Shown here in pieces: positions 16,445-25,171 of a stretch of 64,000 bases of DNA (position 1 is its first letter; each line of letters starts with the position of its first letter). Below the pieces are notes generated by a model. The model was not told the DNA's origin. It did not search any database and saw only the letters and a list, made by a program, of their open reading frames with translations. Origin of the DNA: Azospirillum brasilense (GTDB taxonomy: Bacteria; Pseudomonadota; Alphaproteobacteria; Azospirillales; Azospirillaceae); NCBI RefSeq assembly GCF_005222205.1, contig NZ_CP032346.1:1417501-1481500 (forward strand). Direction: 5' to 3'. The position numbers and the translations under genes were made by a program.

Positions 16445-17079
16445 TCTTCTTTCATGCTCCTCAGCGTCTCCAGGATCGCCGGCACATCCAGCACGGCGAC
16501 GCGGCCCGGGGTGATGGCGGTGACGAAGGACCCGGCTTCCGGCGGCGCCTTCGCGACGGTACCGTCCAGCTCCGTCACCGTGTCCACGGTGCGCAGGCGC
16601 AGCGCCACCGGCCGCTCCCCGCCGCGCAGCACGACGGCGAAGCCGCCGCCCGCGGGAACGGCGTTGCGCCCGCACAGCCGGTCCACGTCGAACAGGCGCA
16701 TCACCCGCCCGTCGATGGCGATCAGCCCCAGCAGTTCCGGCGGTGCGTGGGGCACGCGCGCCACCCGCGGCAGCGGAACGATGCGGGACAGGTGGCGCAG
16801 GTCCATCCCGTAGGCTCCGTCCGCCCCGCGCCCGACCAGCAGGGCGACCGGCGCCTCGGCCTCCGCCGCGGCGTCGGCCTCGTCGGCGGAGGGGACGCGC
16901 GCCAGATCCTCGGCGCGGCGCAGCAGCAGCGCGTCGGCCCAGGCGCCGCCCGGCGCTGCGGCCTGCTCCAGATCCCGGTTCTGGCGGGCCAGGCGCGCGC
17001 GGACGGCGGCCCAGTCGATGCCGCCGGCTTGCTGGGTCATCGCCTTGGCCGCCGCTTCGGCTCCGGTCCGGTTGTCCAT
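16441..17079 (-). CDS. cheW: CheW-family coupling protein, second copy
   Basis: A 212-residue CheW-domain protein that couples receptor to CheA. The N-terminal 75 residues are an alanine-rich helical extension. The CheW fold follows, with ALLVGRGADGAYGMDLRHLS, IVPLPRVARVPHAPPELLGL and IAIDGRVMRLFDVDRL, the usual signature stretch. The ATG at 17079 overlaps the cheR stop (TGATG); a GTG one codon upstream is equally coupled. A CheW in a second copy with an N-terminal extension occurs in other alternative chemosensory operons. The receptor gene starts within its stop codon. Confidence 0.88.
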   Translation of the reverse strand: MDNRTGAEAAAKAMTQQAGGIDWAAVRARLARQNRDLEQAAAPGGAWADALLLRRAEDLARVPSADEADAAAEAEAPVALLVGRGADGAYGMDLRHLSRIVPLPRVARVPHAPPELLGLIAIDGRVMRLFDVDRLCGRNAVPAGGGFAVVLRGGERPVALRLRTVDTVTELDGTVAKAPPEAGSFVTAITPGRVAVLDVPAILETLRSMKEE

Positions 17080-18548
17080 CACGGCTCCTCACCCGAGAAC
17101 CAGAGATCGATCATGCTGCGCAGCTCGGCCACCGTCAGGCCGCCGCCCTCGGCCACCAGCTCCGTCGCGTCGTGGGCGGCGACGGTGGCGCGGGCGTTGC
17201 GGAAATGGCGCTGCGCGGGAGCCAGCTTGCCGCGCCGCCAATAGGCCAGCGCCAGGTGGTAGTCGGCCAGCGCGAAGTCGGAATCCAGATACAGCGCCCG
17301 CTTGAAGGCGGCGATCGGGTCGCCGACTCCCAGCTCCTCCTCCAGCAGGCCCAACCGGAAATGGACCACCGGGTCGAGGCGGTTGCGCTCGGCCAGGGCG
17401 ATGCAGGCGTCCAGCGCCGCCGCCCGGTCGCCCTCGGCCACGGCGGGGGCTCGGGCCGGGGAGGGTGCCGTCGGCTGCGGGGTGGGAAGGGGGGCGGGCG
17501 TCGATTTTGCCGAAGGCGCGCGCAGCCGCGCCGCGGAGGGCGTCGCCGCGCTGCGCTTCTTCGCTGGCGTGAGTTCCGCGGGTTTCGGTTCGGCTTGCCT
17601 TGGCTCGGCGGGCTTCAGCTCGGCCGGGCTGGACGGCGTGAAGACGGGGAGCGCCGCCGGAGCCGCCGGCAAGGCTGCCGAAGGCGCGCAACCGGGGCGC
17701 GGCTTGCGGTAGATGGTGGCGCCCGGCACCGGCACGGGGGTGAACAGGCTGTTGACCTGCTGCCCCGTCTCGGCATGGCCGACCACCAGCCAGCCGTTGG
17801 GCACCAGCACGTCGTGGAGGTTTTCCAGCAGGCGGGTGCGCGTCGGCTCGTCGAAATAGATCATGACGTTGCGGCACAGCACGACGTCCAGAGCGCCCAG
17901 GCCCCGCGGGTAGTTGGGCAGCGGCCCGTCCACGAGGTTGAAGACGGAGAAGTTCGTCCATTCGCGGAAGCGCGGCTTCACCGCCCACAGGTCGCCCTGC
18001 CGGTCGAAGCATTCCGCCAGGACCGCGGGGTCGAGCCCGCGCACCGCCCAGTTCCCGTAGACGCCGCGCCGCGCCGTCTCGACGAAGCTGGCGTTCAGGT
18101 CGGTGCCGACGATGCTGACCTGCCAGTCGCGCAGCTTTTCGGCGAAATGCCGCTTCAGCAGGATTTCCAGCGTGTAGGCCTCCGGCCCGATCGAGCAGCC
18201 GGCGCTCCAGATGCGCAGCAGGCGGCTTTCCCGGTTGCGGCGCAGGCATTCGGGGATGGCGACGGCGCACAGCGCCTCGAACTGTTCGGCGTAGCGGAAG
18301 AAGAAGGTCTCGCCGACCGTCAGCTCGTTGATGAGCGCCTGATACTCCGGCCCGGTCGGCCCCTCCCCGGCGAGCTGCGCCAGATAGGCGGCGAGGCCCA
18401 GGGTCGGCTTGTCCGACAGGCGGCGGTTGATGCGCTCCGCCAGGGCGGCGTCCTTGTCGGCGTAGTAGGCGAGCCCGGTCGCGCCGATGACGGCGGCCTT
18501 GATCCGGGGAAAGACCGGGTCGCGCAGAATGGCCTCGATGCGGTTCAT
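17079..18548 (-). CDS. cheR: CheR methyltransferase with C-terminal repeat domain
   Basis: A 489-residue CheR. The methyltransferase domain (about residues 10-280) has GETFFFRYAEQF, the SAM-binding WSAGCSIGPEAYTLEILLKR, GTDLNASFVETAR and VVLCRNVMIYFDEPTR. A long proline- and alanine-rich linker (about 285-375) contains near-repeats of PAELKPAEP. The C-terminal part (about 380-475) looks like two or three TPR units (ALDACIALAERNRLDP, VVHFRLGLLEEELGVGDPIA, AFKRALYLDSDFALADYHLA). CheR-TPR fusions are typical of alternative-function systems. It adds methyl groups to receptor glutamates. Start and stop overlap neighbouring che genes. Confidence 0.95.
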   Translation of the reverse strand: MNRIEAILRDPVFPRIKAAVIGATGLAYYADKDAALAERINRRLSDKPTLGLAAYLAQLAGEGPTGPEYQALINELTVGETFFFRYAEQFEALCAVAIPECLRRNRESRLLRIWSAGCSIGPEAYTLEILLKRHFAEKLRDWQVSIVGTDLNASFVETARRGVYGNWAVRGLDPAVLAECFDRQGDLWAVKPRFREWTNFSVFNLVDGPLPNYPRGLGALDVVLCRNVMIYFDEPTRTRLLENLHDVLVPNGWLVVGHAETGQQVNSLFTPVPVPGATIYRKPRPGCAPSAALPAAPAALPVFTPSSPAELKPAEPRQAEPKPAELTPAKKRSAATPSAARLRAPSAKSTPAPLPTPQPTAPSPARAPAVAEGDRAAALDACIALAERNRLDPVVHFRLGLLEEELGVGDPIAAFKRALYLDSDFALADYHLALAYWRRGKLAPAQRHFRNARATVAAHDATELVAEGGGLTVAELRSMIDLWFSGEEP

Positions 18549-19081
18549 CGGGCCTCCTCGCCGGTTTCGGAATCAGGGGCGCCCAGCCATGCCAGACGCT
18601 CGTCGGCCATGGCCTGGAAGGCGGCGAGCAGCCGGTCCTCGGCCTCGGTCAGCAGGCGGGACGGGTCGATCACCGTGGCCGTCCCGCCATCATGGGGGCC
18701 GCCGTGGGGGATGGTCGCCACGGCGCAGCCGTTGAAGGTCAGGCCGGGGTCGGCCGCCGTCCGCTCCGCGTCGGGGACGGGCAGGATGTTGAACACCCGT
18801 TCGGCCAGCAGGGCCAGCGGACGGCCGCGCCAGTCGGTCAGGAACAGCGGCGCATACAGCTCCGGCGTCGCGGCCTCGAAGCCGAAGAGAAGATCGAGCC
18901 GCAGGACCGGGATGGCGCGGCCCTGGTGGCGGAACAGCCCGGCGACCACGGCGGGCGCCGCGGGCGGACGGTCGAGCCGGGGCAGCGGCAGGAACCGGCG
19001 CACGGAGTCCGCCGGCAGGGCCAGAATCCTGCCGGAGACGGAGAAGATCACGTACCGTGTCGCGGATGCCGTCGCAGCCAT
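18545..19081 (-). CDS. cheW: CheW-family protein, first gene of the che cluster
   Basis: A 178-residue CheW-domain protein. It begins [20 protein letters not shown], continues with [20 protein letters not shown] (the CheW hallmark segment) and ends with a charged tail. It probably links receptor and CheA. The downstream cheR starts inside its stop (ATGA). The start at 19081 is the first gene of the leftward set, and 272 bases of non-coding DNA separate it from the divergent panD, so the promoter of the whole cluster should lie there. Confidence 0.88.
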   Translation of the reverse strand: MAATASATRYVIFSVSGRILALPADSVRRFLPLPRLDRPPAAPAVVAGLFRHQGRAIPVLRLDLLFGFEAATPELYAPLFLTDWRGRPLALLAERVFNILPVPDAERTAADPGLTFNGCAVATIPHGGPHDGGTATVIDPSRLLTEAEDRLLAAFQAMADERLAWLGAPDSETGEEAR

Positions 19082-19353
19082 CGCGGGCGCACACCTTCCT
19101 TTGTCAGTTGCCGGGTCCGGGGAGCGCAGCCGGACCCCGACCCTATTGTTGGGCGGCGCCGGGGGGCTTGAAACCGGCGCAGAACATGCCGCATCGCACC
19201 CGGGATGGAAATACCACCAAAGGCAAAAGCCTCAGCCCAAGGTGGCGGTATGACGCCGGTCATACGGCGCGCGCCGGAAGGCTTGCTGTTTTCGCAATTG
19301 CGGTTACAAACATCCTCCCAACTGCCGACCGGCCGCATCGACCAGAGGGGATC

Positions 19354-19788
19354 ATGATCAAGGTTGTCCGAGCGAAATTGCACTGCCTGCGCGTCACCGA
19401 CGCCAACCTGAATTATCAGGGGTCGATCACGCTCGATCCGGAGCATTGCGAGGCGGTCGGGATCTACCCGCTGGAATTCGTGGAGATCTGGAACAAGAAC
19501 TCCGGCGCGCGGATCAGCACCTACGTGATTTACGGCGAGCGCGGCTCGCGCTGCTGCGTGCTGAACGGTTCGGCGGCGCGGAGCTGCCAGCCGGGCGACG
19601 AGGTCATCATCGCCGCGTCCTGGTATTGCCAGCCGACAGAGCTGGCGACGCTGCGGCCGCGCGTGCTGACCTTCAACGCCGACAACAGCGTCGACCGGTC
19701 GCTGACCTACGACGTGACGGCGCTGGACGGCGGGCGCTTCGACTTCGCGATTCGCGAGGGCGCCTTCCTGGAACCGGAACCGGCCTGA
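19354..19788 (+). CDS. panD: Aspartate 1-decarboxylase PanD
   Basis: A 144-residue pyruvoyl-dependent decarboxylase that makes beta-alanine from L-aspartate for pantothenate synthesis. The self-cleavage pair is Gly23-Ser24 in [10 protein letters not shown], where Ser24 would become the pyruvoyl group. Other family residues are AKLH near the start, [17 protein letters not shown] (substrate arginine and tyrosine) and [11 protein letters not shown]. The enzyme is normally about 115-130 residues; this one has a 25-residue C-terminal extension. The ATG at 19354 has AGAGGGGATC before it. It is divergent from the che cluster, with no other pantothenate gene nearby. Confidence 0.93.
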   Translation: MIKVVRAKLHCLRVTDANLNYQGSITLDPEHCEAVGIYPLEFVEIWNKNSGARISTYVIYGERGSRCCVLNGSAARSCQPGDEVIIAASWYCQPTELATLRPRVLTFNADNSVDRSLTYDVTALDGGRFDFAIREGAFLEPEPA

Positions 19789-19970
19789 CCCGCCGGCTTT
19801 CGAATCCCCGCAAATAAAGGACGCGGTTCCGGGCGAGTCCACGCGCAAAGCGAGCGCTGCGGCGACTTGCGCGCGACTTGCGAGGAATAGGCCCCGAGTC
19901 CCACTTGAACGCGCGGCAATTTTTGCCTACTCTACCGGTGTGGGAGTGCGGACAGCGAGGAGTGCGTGTC

Positions 19971-20213
19971 ATGGGCGTCAGCGGCATAGGGGGCTATCAA
20001 CAGCAGGCCTTCACGACACCGTTAAGCAGCGGGCCGGCGGCCCTTCAGCAGACACGGGGAACCGACGCGAACCAGCAGGCCCAGCAGGCCGAAGAGGATC
20101 GCCGTCAGCAGATCCAGGCCCAGGATCAGCAGGCGCAGCAGAGCCAGCAGGCCCTGGCGTCGGGCGGCAACACCACCCCGACCCGCGGACAGAACCTCAA
20201 CATCACGGTCTGA
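19971..20213 (+). CDS. Small glutamine-rich protein, unknown
   Basis: An 80-residue protein starting MGVSGIGGYQQQAF, with a central Gln-rich helix (AQQAEEDRRQQIQAQDQQAQ). There is no membrane segment or signal peptide. The ATG at 19971 follows GCGAGGAG at good spacing, supporting expression. The N-terminal VSGIGGYQQQ resembles the VSGIQ start of the next gene, and both look like short secreted or flagellum-associated proteins without a classic signal, but this is only a likeness. Function unknown. Confidence 0.55.
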   Translation: MGVSGIGGYQQQAFTTPLSSGPAALQQTRGTDANQQAQQAEEDRRQQIQAQDQQAQQSQQALASGGNTTPTRGQNLNITV

Positions 20214-20283
20214 TCGCGCGTCGTCCAATCGGGGCCCGCCCGGCTGGTCCGGGCCCGGGCCCGCAGGGGAAAGGCGGCCAGCC

Positions 20284-20874
20284 TTGGACATCCGAAGCGT
20301 TTCCGGCATCCAGGCGAACCGGCCGACTCCGGCATCGACGGTTCCGACGCCGCCGTCCGTGGCCGATGCCGCGGCACCGACTTCCCAAACCGCTTCCAGC
20401 GTTGCGGACCAATCCGCCTCGGCGGCGTCCCCGTCCGATCCCGTCGTGGTGGCGGGCGGCTACATCAGTCCGGTCCTGCGCTACGACCAGGGCGCGCGGC
20501 TGGCCGTCATCTATTTCCGCGACCGCTCCTCGGGCGAGACCCAGAACCAGATCCCGGCGCAACAGGTTGTGGAGGAATACCGCCGCACCGCCAGCCGCCT
20601 GGGGGCTCCGACCGACGCCGCGGCAGACGGCGGCACGGGCAAGGAGGCTGCGGCGTCTGGCGGCACCGCCGCGCCGGGTGGCGCCGGACGGAGCGCCGCT
20701 CCGGGATTCGGCACCTCGATGCCGAGCGGCACCCCGTCCACCGAAACCACGCCCACCGAAACCACGCCCGCGACGGGCGCCGGGTTGGCCCGCACCGCTC
20801 CCGCGGCCGCTTCCCCGGCTGTTGGGTCCTACGGCGCCGGTTCGCCGGGCGCCATCGTCTCCGTCACCGTCTGA
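20284..20874 (+). CDS. FlaG-like low-complexity protein
   Basis: A 196-residue protein with a probable TTG start (RBS AGGGGAAAGG). The N-terminal 55 residues and the C-terminal 90 are Ala/Pro/Ser/Thr-rich. The middle (about residues 58-100) has order: YISPVLRYDQGARLAVIYFR, then SGETQNQIPAQQVVEEYRR. This matches the pattern of the FlaG family, where a short beta-hairpin ends with a conserved I-P before a helix. A tandem repeat TETTP occurs near residue 155. FlaG proteins affect flagellar filament length, but the surrounding genes give no flagellar context, so the link is tentative. The 3' end overlaps the convergent hydrolase gene by 46 bases. Confidence 0.5.
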   Translation: MDIRSVSGIQANRPTPASTVPTPPSVADAAAPTSQTASSVADQSASAASPSDPVVVAGGYISPVLRYDQGARLAVIYFRDRSSGETQNQIPAQQVVEEYRRTASRLGAPTDAAADGGTGKEAAASGGTAAPGGAGRSAAPGFGTSMPSGTPSTETTPTETTPATGAGLARTAPAAASPAVGSYGAGSPGAIVSVTV

Positions 20875-21863
20875 TCCGGCAGCTCAAAGCGGGCGACCAG
20901 CGGCGCGTGGTAGCTTTCCGGGGAATGGCTGACCGTGGCGTGGGCGACCAGCTCGTCGCCCAGCGCCTCGTTGTGGATTTCGGCGGAGCGGAACCAGCCC
21001 AGCAGGGCGCGCGACACCAGCAGATGGTCGAGCATCACCGCGTCGCCGCCGTGCAGAACGGTGAAGCGCCGCTCCTCGGGGACCGAGCGTTCCAGCGGCA
21101 CCAGCGACCGCCCGGCGAGATGGCCGTTGCCGGTCTCGTCCAGGTCGGCGCGGATGATGCGGACGGGGGTCTGCTCGATCTCGGCGTTGAGGTCGCCGGC
21201 GACCAGGATCAGCGCCTGCGGGTCGGCGTCGAACACCCGCTCGACCGCCAGCCGGGCCTCCAGCGCCTGCCCGGCCCGCTTGATCGAGGCCAGATAGAAG
21301 CCCTCTGCCCAGCCGCCGACGCTCTTCCAGGTGGAGGCGTTCTTCTTCTGCCCCGGCACCGGCGCGGCGATGGGCGCGCGCAGATGCAGGTTGAAGACGT
21401 GCAGCCGCCGCCCACCGGGCAGCCCGATCTCGCCATGGAGCACCGGGCGGTCCCAGGTCACGGCGTCGCCGCCGGGCTGGGCCGGGTCGGCGGTGACCAT
21501 TCGGACCTGGGGGGAGGGCACCAGATCGTGCCGGTACTGCCGCGCCGCCAGGATCGGCCAGCGGCTCACCAGCACGAGGTTGTGGCGGTCGGCCAGCTTG
21601 GTCCCCTCGCCGCCGGAGGTCCGGTGGAAATCAGCGTAGGGGCCGCCCTCCAGCAGCCGGTTCAGAGCGCGCAGGGTCCGCGGCTGCCCCTTCGCGTCGC
21701 GCTGGCCGTTGACCTCCTGAAGGCACAGGATGTCGGCGTCCAGCCGCTCCAGCTGCGGGCGCAGCACGGCGGCGCGCTCCTCGAAGGAGAGGTCGCCGGC
21801 GTCGTCCAGGCTCTCCAGGTTGAAGGTGGCGATGCGGATGTCGCTGCGGGTGCTGCGGCTCAT
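20829..21863 (-). CDS. Endonuclease/exonuclease/phosphatase-family protein
   Basis: A 344-residue metal-dependent hydrolase of the EEP superfamily (DNase I, AP endonuclease and inositol phosphatase fold). Visible motifs: IRIATFNLESLDD at the start, LCLQEVNG (metal glutamate), VFNLHLRAP, LILVAGDLNAEIEQ (catalytic Asp-Asn), MLDHLLVS and the final SHSPESYHAPLVARFEL. No signal peptide is evident, so the substrate is probably intracellular. It could be a nuclease or a phosphodiesterase. The ATG at 21863 overlaps the stop of the upstream methyltransferase frame by four bases (ATGA), suggesting an operon cheD, methyltransferase, hydrolase. Confidence 0.88.
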   Translation of the reverse strand: MSRSTRSDIRIATFNLESLDDAGDLSFEERAAVLRPQLERLDADILCLQEVNGQRDAKGQPRTLRALNRLLEGGPYADFHRTSGGEGTKLADRHNLVLVSRWPILAARQYRHDLVPSPQVRMVTADPAQPGGDAVTWDRPVLHGEIGLPGGRRLHVFNLHLRAPIAAPVPGQKKNASTWKSVGGWAEGFYLASIKRAGQALEARLAVERVFDADPQALILVAGDLNAEIEQTPVRIIRADLDETGNGHLAGRSLVPLERSVPEERRFTVLHGGDAVMLDHLLVSRALLGWFRSAEIHNEALGDELVAHATVSHSPESYHAPLVARFELPDQTVTETMAPGEPAP

Positions 21864-22680
21864 GACCCCTCCCCGGACGTCCGGCCCGCCGCGGCGCGCG
21901 GGCGCGCCAGGAACAGGTGGTTGCGGTTGATGCGCCGCCGCCGCCGCCGGTGCGCGCTCAGCATCGCCGTGGAGGCGACGAGCGTGGCGTCCAGCCCGGA
22001 CTCGGCCATGCGCTGGGGGTATCCGTACCATAAATCCGGTAGTGATAGGGATGGCCGAAGGCGGCCAGCCGCTTGGCGGGGGTGTCCATCGCCGGGTCCT
22101 CCCGCGTCGGCCCCTTGGGGTCGTAGGGGAACAGCAGGACGGCGCGGCCCGAGGGTTTCAGGACGCGGGCGATCTCGCGCAGCGCGGCACGGTCGTCGGG
22201 GACATGCTCCAGCACGTGGCTGGACAGGACGAGGTCGAAACGGCCGTCCGGGAAGGGCAGGTCGGTCAGGTCGGCCTGCACGTCGGCGGCCGGGTTGAAG
22301 CGGTCCAGCGTGACGTAGCGTCGGCCGTGCCGCGCCCGCAGCAGCGGTTCCAGGCAGGTCTCGGGGGCGGTGTGCAGGATGCGCAGCGAGCGGCGCAGCA
22401 CGTCCGTCCGCTCCGCCAGGAAGCTCCACAGGAAGCGGTGCCGCTCCAGCGACCCGCAGTCCGGGCAGCGGGCGTTGCGCCGCCCGCCCAGCCCGAAGGG
22501 GAGGAAGCGCGCCGCCTCCCGCCCGCAGAGCGGGCAGAGCAAAGGGCCGGCGGCGGGGATCAGGCCGCGGGCGCCCTCGTAGCGCGGGCGCTCGTACAGC
22601 GACTCCCGCCGGTAGACGGCGGCCTCGTCGAGATTCTGGTCCGCGATGGCGGGCAGCAGGCGGGACAATCCATGGAGCAT
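21860..22680 (-). pseudogene. SAM-dependent methyltransferase, frameshifted
   Basis: A class I methyltransferase gene with one frameshift near 22018-22025. The first 220 codons are in one frame: a zinc-ribbon-like CPLCG/CPDCGSLERH segment, the fold with VTLDRFNPAADVQADLTDLP, DLVLSSHVLEHVPDDRAALR and LKPSGRAVLLFPYDP. After HPYHYRIYGTD the sense continues in another frame as YPQRMAESGLDATLVASTAM and ends at TGA 21860-21862, overlapping the next gene start. A missing T in GGATACCCCC would explain it: adding one base restores YGTDYPQRMAES. As written, the first frame gives a 240-residue product with an altered tail. It could be a real mutation or a sequencing error in a C run. Confidence 0.75.
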
Positions 22681-22685
22681 GGGGA

Positions 22686-23318
22686 TCAGAACAGTTCCAC
22701 GTCGCCATCGATCCCGGTCTTGCGCAGCCGGTCCATGAAGGAGGTCTCGGACCGCGCGATGTCGCGCACCGTTTCCTCCGCGATCAGGCGGCGCTGGGTG
22801 CGGCCGGAGGTGGGGTAGAAGCGCACCGCGCGGGCCGCCGTGCCGCCGACGTCCCAGCTCATCGTCGGGATGCCTTCGGCGGCCAGATACTCCATGACGA
22901 ACTCGACGTTGCGCTGGCCGATGCCGGAGCTGCGCGGCGCGCCGTTCACGCTGGCCCCGCCGAAGATCTTGGCGCGCAGCCGGTCGCGCCGCCCGGTCGC
23001 CGCCAGCAGCCGGTTGATGAGCTGCTCCATGGCGGCACTGCCATAGCGGGAGGAGATGGACAGCCGGTCGCCGTTGTGGTCGGGCAGCAGGAAGTGGTTC
23101 ATCCCGCCGATCGCCGCGACCGGATCGAACAGGCAGGCGGCGATGCAGGAGCCCAGCGTGGTGGTGATGACGACGTTCGGGTCGTCGCTGACCACGCAGC
23201 CGCCGACCACGATGTTGACCACCTCCGCACCCAACCGCCGGTCATGGTAGCGGTTGGCCGCGATGTCCGGTGTGTCGGAACCCTGCTGGTGTCGGCGCGC
23301 GCGCGGGGTGATCGGCAT
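22686..23318 (-). CDS. cheD: Chemoreceptor glutamine deamidase CheD
   Basis: A 210-residue CheD. The conserved core is VITTTLGSCIAACLFDP, with the catalytic threonine and cysteine, followed by GGMNHFLLP with the catalytic histidine, and FGGASVNG and IGQRNVEFVMEYL. CheD deamidates receptor glutamines and in some bacteria binds CheC or CheY. A 30-residue basic N-terminal extension precedes the core. The ATG at 23318 follows GAGG. It is 3.6 kb from the che cluster in the same orientation, first in a group with a methyltransferase and an EEP hydrolase. Whether it serves the local receptor or others is unknown. Confidence 0.93.
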   Translation of the reverse strand: MPITPRARRHQQGSDTPDIAANRYHDRRLGAEVVNIVVGGCVVSDDPNVVITTTLGSCIAACLFDPVAAIGGMNHFLLPDHNGDRLSISSRYGSAAMEQLINRLLAATGRRDRLRAKIFGGASVNGAPRSSGIGQRNVEFVMEYLAAEGIPTMSWDVGGTAARAVRFYPTSGRTQRRLIAEETVRDIARSETSFMDRLRKTGIDGDVELF

Positions 23319-23400
23319 CCAGAACCTCGGTGGGACATTCGGTCGCAGTGTACAACCGACCGTCGCCCTTCGCCAAGCGTCGCGGTTGCGGGCGCGATTG

Positions 23401-23546
23401 CCCCCTCTCCCGCCCCGGGAGAGGGAAGGGGCTCACGCCGCAGGCGTGGGAAGGGTGAGGGTGCCACCAAGGATCATGCTTCAATCCTCGCACGACCCTC
23501 ACCCGCCCGCTGTCGCGGGCACCCTCTCCCGGGGCGGGAGAGGGGG
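23401..23546. repeat. Composite palindromic repeat
   Basis: Two outer 25-base arms (23401-23425 and 23522-23546) are perfect inverted copies, and each arm is itself a near-palindrome (CCCTCTCCCG/GGGAGAGGG). Inner elements GAAGGGTGAGGGT and ACCCTCACCC also pair. The whole can fold into a branched structure. Related copies occur at 5806, 29790, 38825 and 55849. It separates cheD from the carboxypeptidase gene and may also end transcription. Confidence 0.85.
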
Positions 23547-23554
23547 GAAGACCC

Positions 23555-25006
23555 TCACAGGCCGGCGATCCACAACGCCAGCAGGTCGGCTTGGAGCTTG
23601 CGGGAGCGGGCCAGCCAGGCGCGGGCCTCCGGGGGAATCTCGGCGATGCGGCGGTCCATCGTCCGGTCCATGGCGGCGCGCTGCGCCTCGTCGGTGACGA
23701 AGAAGGCGAAGCCGAGCGTCCGCCCCTTCGCCGTCGTCAGCGTTCCGGCCAGCGCCTTGGCGTAGGCCAGCGTCCCCGACTTGGCGCGCACGCCGGGGGG
23801 CAGGGCCTTGCCCTCGTCCTCGCCGGGCAGAAGGGCCAGAACCGCCGGGCCGGCGCCCTGGATCAGCGCCATGGTCTGGGCCGGGGTGATCCGCGACGCG
23901 GCGCTGAGCCCCGAATGGTTGAGCAGCCGCATCCCCGTCCAGTCGGTGCGCGGGGACGCCAGCATGGCCGGCGCGGTCAGCACCGCCGCCGATTGCGGCA
24001 GCGTCTGCACCGCCGGGTCCAGTTGCCGGGCGGCGGCCAGCCCGATCAGCTCCGCCGACAGGTTGTTGGAGTAGCGCAGGACCTGCCGGGCCAGGACCTC
24101 CAGCGGCTCGCTGCGGTGCAGGGCGGCGAGCGTGGCGGTCGGCGGCACCGCGCCGGGGGTCGGGGCGGGCAGGGCGATCCCCGCCTCCGCGGCCAGCCGG
24201 CGGAAGACGTGGGACGCCGCCAGGCCGGGCCGGGTGACCGGAAGCCACAGGCTGGCCGCCATGCCCGGCTGCGGGGCGAATCGCCAGCGCTCCCCCTCCG
24301 GATCTCCGACGGCAGCGGCGAGCGGGGTGAAGGCCGCCCCGGCCCCGGCGCCCAACTGCACCGTCACGCTGTCCAGCGGCACGCGCCCGGTGTCGGACAC
24401 CGACCAGGCGCTCACCCGCACCGGCTGCCCGGCGGCGGCGGGGCGCGCCCAGTCGAAGCGGAAGCGGTTGAAGTTCAGCGACAGCGCCCCGACGCCGGTG
24501 TTGTAGCCGGCGGTCCAGGGCTGCCCGGAGTCGATCTCCGCCATCTCGGGCAGGGCGGAGGTGTCGTAGAGGAAGCGCCCGGTCACCCGCGTGACGCCCA
24601 GCGCGCCGAGATCGCGCAGCAGCTCCGTCAGCCCTTCGCTGGACAGCGACGGGTCACCGCCGCCTTTCAGGATCAGGTCGCCGTCGAGCACGCCGTTTCC
24701 CAGCCGCCCCGTTATGTGCAGCGTGGTTTCGAAGCGGTGGTCCGGCCCCAGCACCGCCAGGGCGGCGGCCATCGCCGGCAGCTTGGCGACCGAGGCCGGG
24801 GCGAAGGGCTTGGCCGGCTGCCGCTCCGCCAGGACGGCGCCGCTGTCCGGATCGAACAGCACATAGCCGACGTCATCGGCGGAAAAGCCGTTGCGGGCGA
24901 TCGCCTCGCGGTCGTCCGGACCGGTGGCGCCATAGGGGGACGCGCAGGCCGACACCGCGGTGACGCAGGACAGCAGGAGCAGGATGGAGAAGGTCGGTAG
25001 CCGCAT
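23555..25006 (-). CDS. dacB: D-alanyl-D-alanine carboxypeptidase/endopeptidase, PBP4 type, lipoprotein
   Basis: A 483-residue class C penicillin-binding protein. The N-terminus has a signal sequence ending in a lipobox (VSAC, Cys21), so it is probably a lipoprotein. The active-site motifs are Ser72-x-x-Lys75 (ASVAKL), YSNNLS for S-x-N and RAKSGTL in place of K-T-G. PBP4-type enzymes trim or cleave peptidoglycan peptides. The family is 450-500 residues, so the gene is full length. The ATG at 25006 starts directly at the signal peptide; an upstream ATG at 25066 would add charged residues before it and is less likely. It is divergent from the FHA gene. Confidence 0.92.
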   Translation of the reverse strand: MRLPTFSILLLLSCVTAVSACASPYGATGPDDREAIARNGFSADDVGYVLFDPDSGAVLAERQPAKPFAPASVAKLPAMAAALAVLGPDHRFETTLHITGRLGNGVLDGDLILKGGGDPSLSSEGLTELLRDLGALGVTRVTGRFLYDTSALPEMAEIDSGQPWTAGYNTGVGALSLNFNRFRFDWARPAAAGQPVRVSAWSVSDTGRVPLDSVTVQLGAGAGAAFTPLAAAVGDPEGERWRFAPQPGMAASLWLPVTRPGLAASHVFRRLAAEAGIALPAPTPGAVPPTATLAALHRSEPLEVLARQVLRYSNNLSAELIGLAAARQLDPAVQTLPQSAAVLTAPAMLASPRTDWTGMRLLNHSGLSAASRITPAQTMALIQGAGPAVLALLPGEDEGKALPPGVRAKSGTLAYAKALAGTLTTAKGRTLGFAFFVTDEAQRAAMDRTMDRRIAEIPPEARAWLARSRKLQADLLALWIAGL

Positions 25007-25171
25007 GACGCCCAGTCTAGCGCAACGCGCCGCCCGCATCCGCGCCAATCGTTGGCCGGGCCCCAATCAGGACGGGAGCGGGCCAGGAATCTTGCTGCGC
25101 GGAAAGTCCGCTTACCGTACGATGAAGTCCTCAAAAGACGCCACGCCTCTGGGGAAAGAGCTGAAAAGCCC

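Noticed and set aside
13160..16813. Very long rightward frame (over 1200 codons) opposite the che genes
   Set aside because: It is the antisense shadow of cheA, the receptor and cheW, caused by high GC at third positions. The leftward frames have full domain motifs.
23401..23546. CRISPR-like or attachment-site repeat
   Set aside because: The arms are inverted and self-complementary, and related copies occur in many intergenic gaps, so it is a dispersed palindromic repeat.
25052..25171. Longer N-terminus for the FHA protein
   Set aside because: The added 40 residues are basic and overlap the probable promoter region; the start at 25172 fits the folded domain better.
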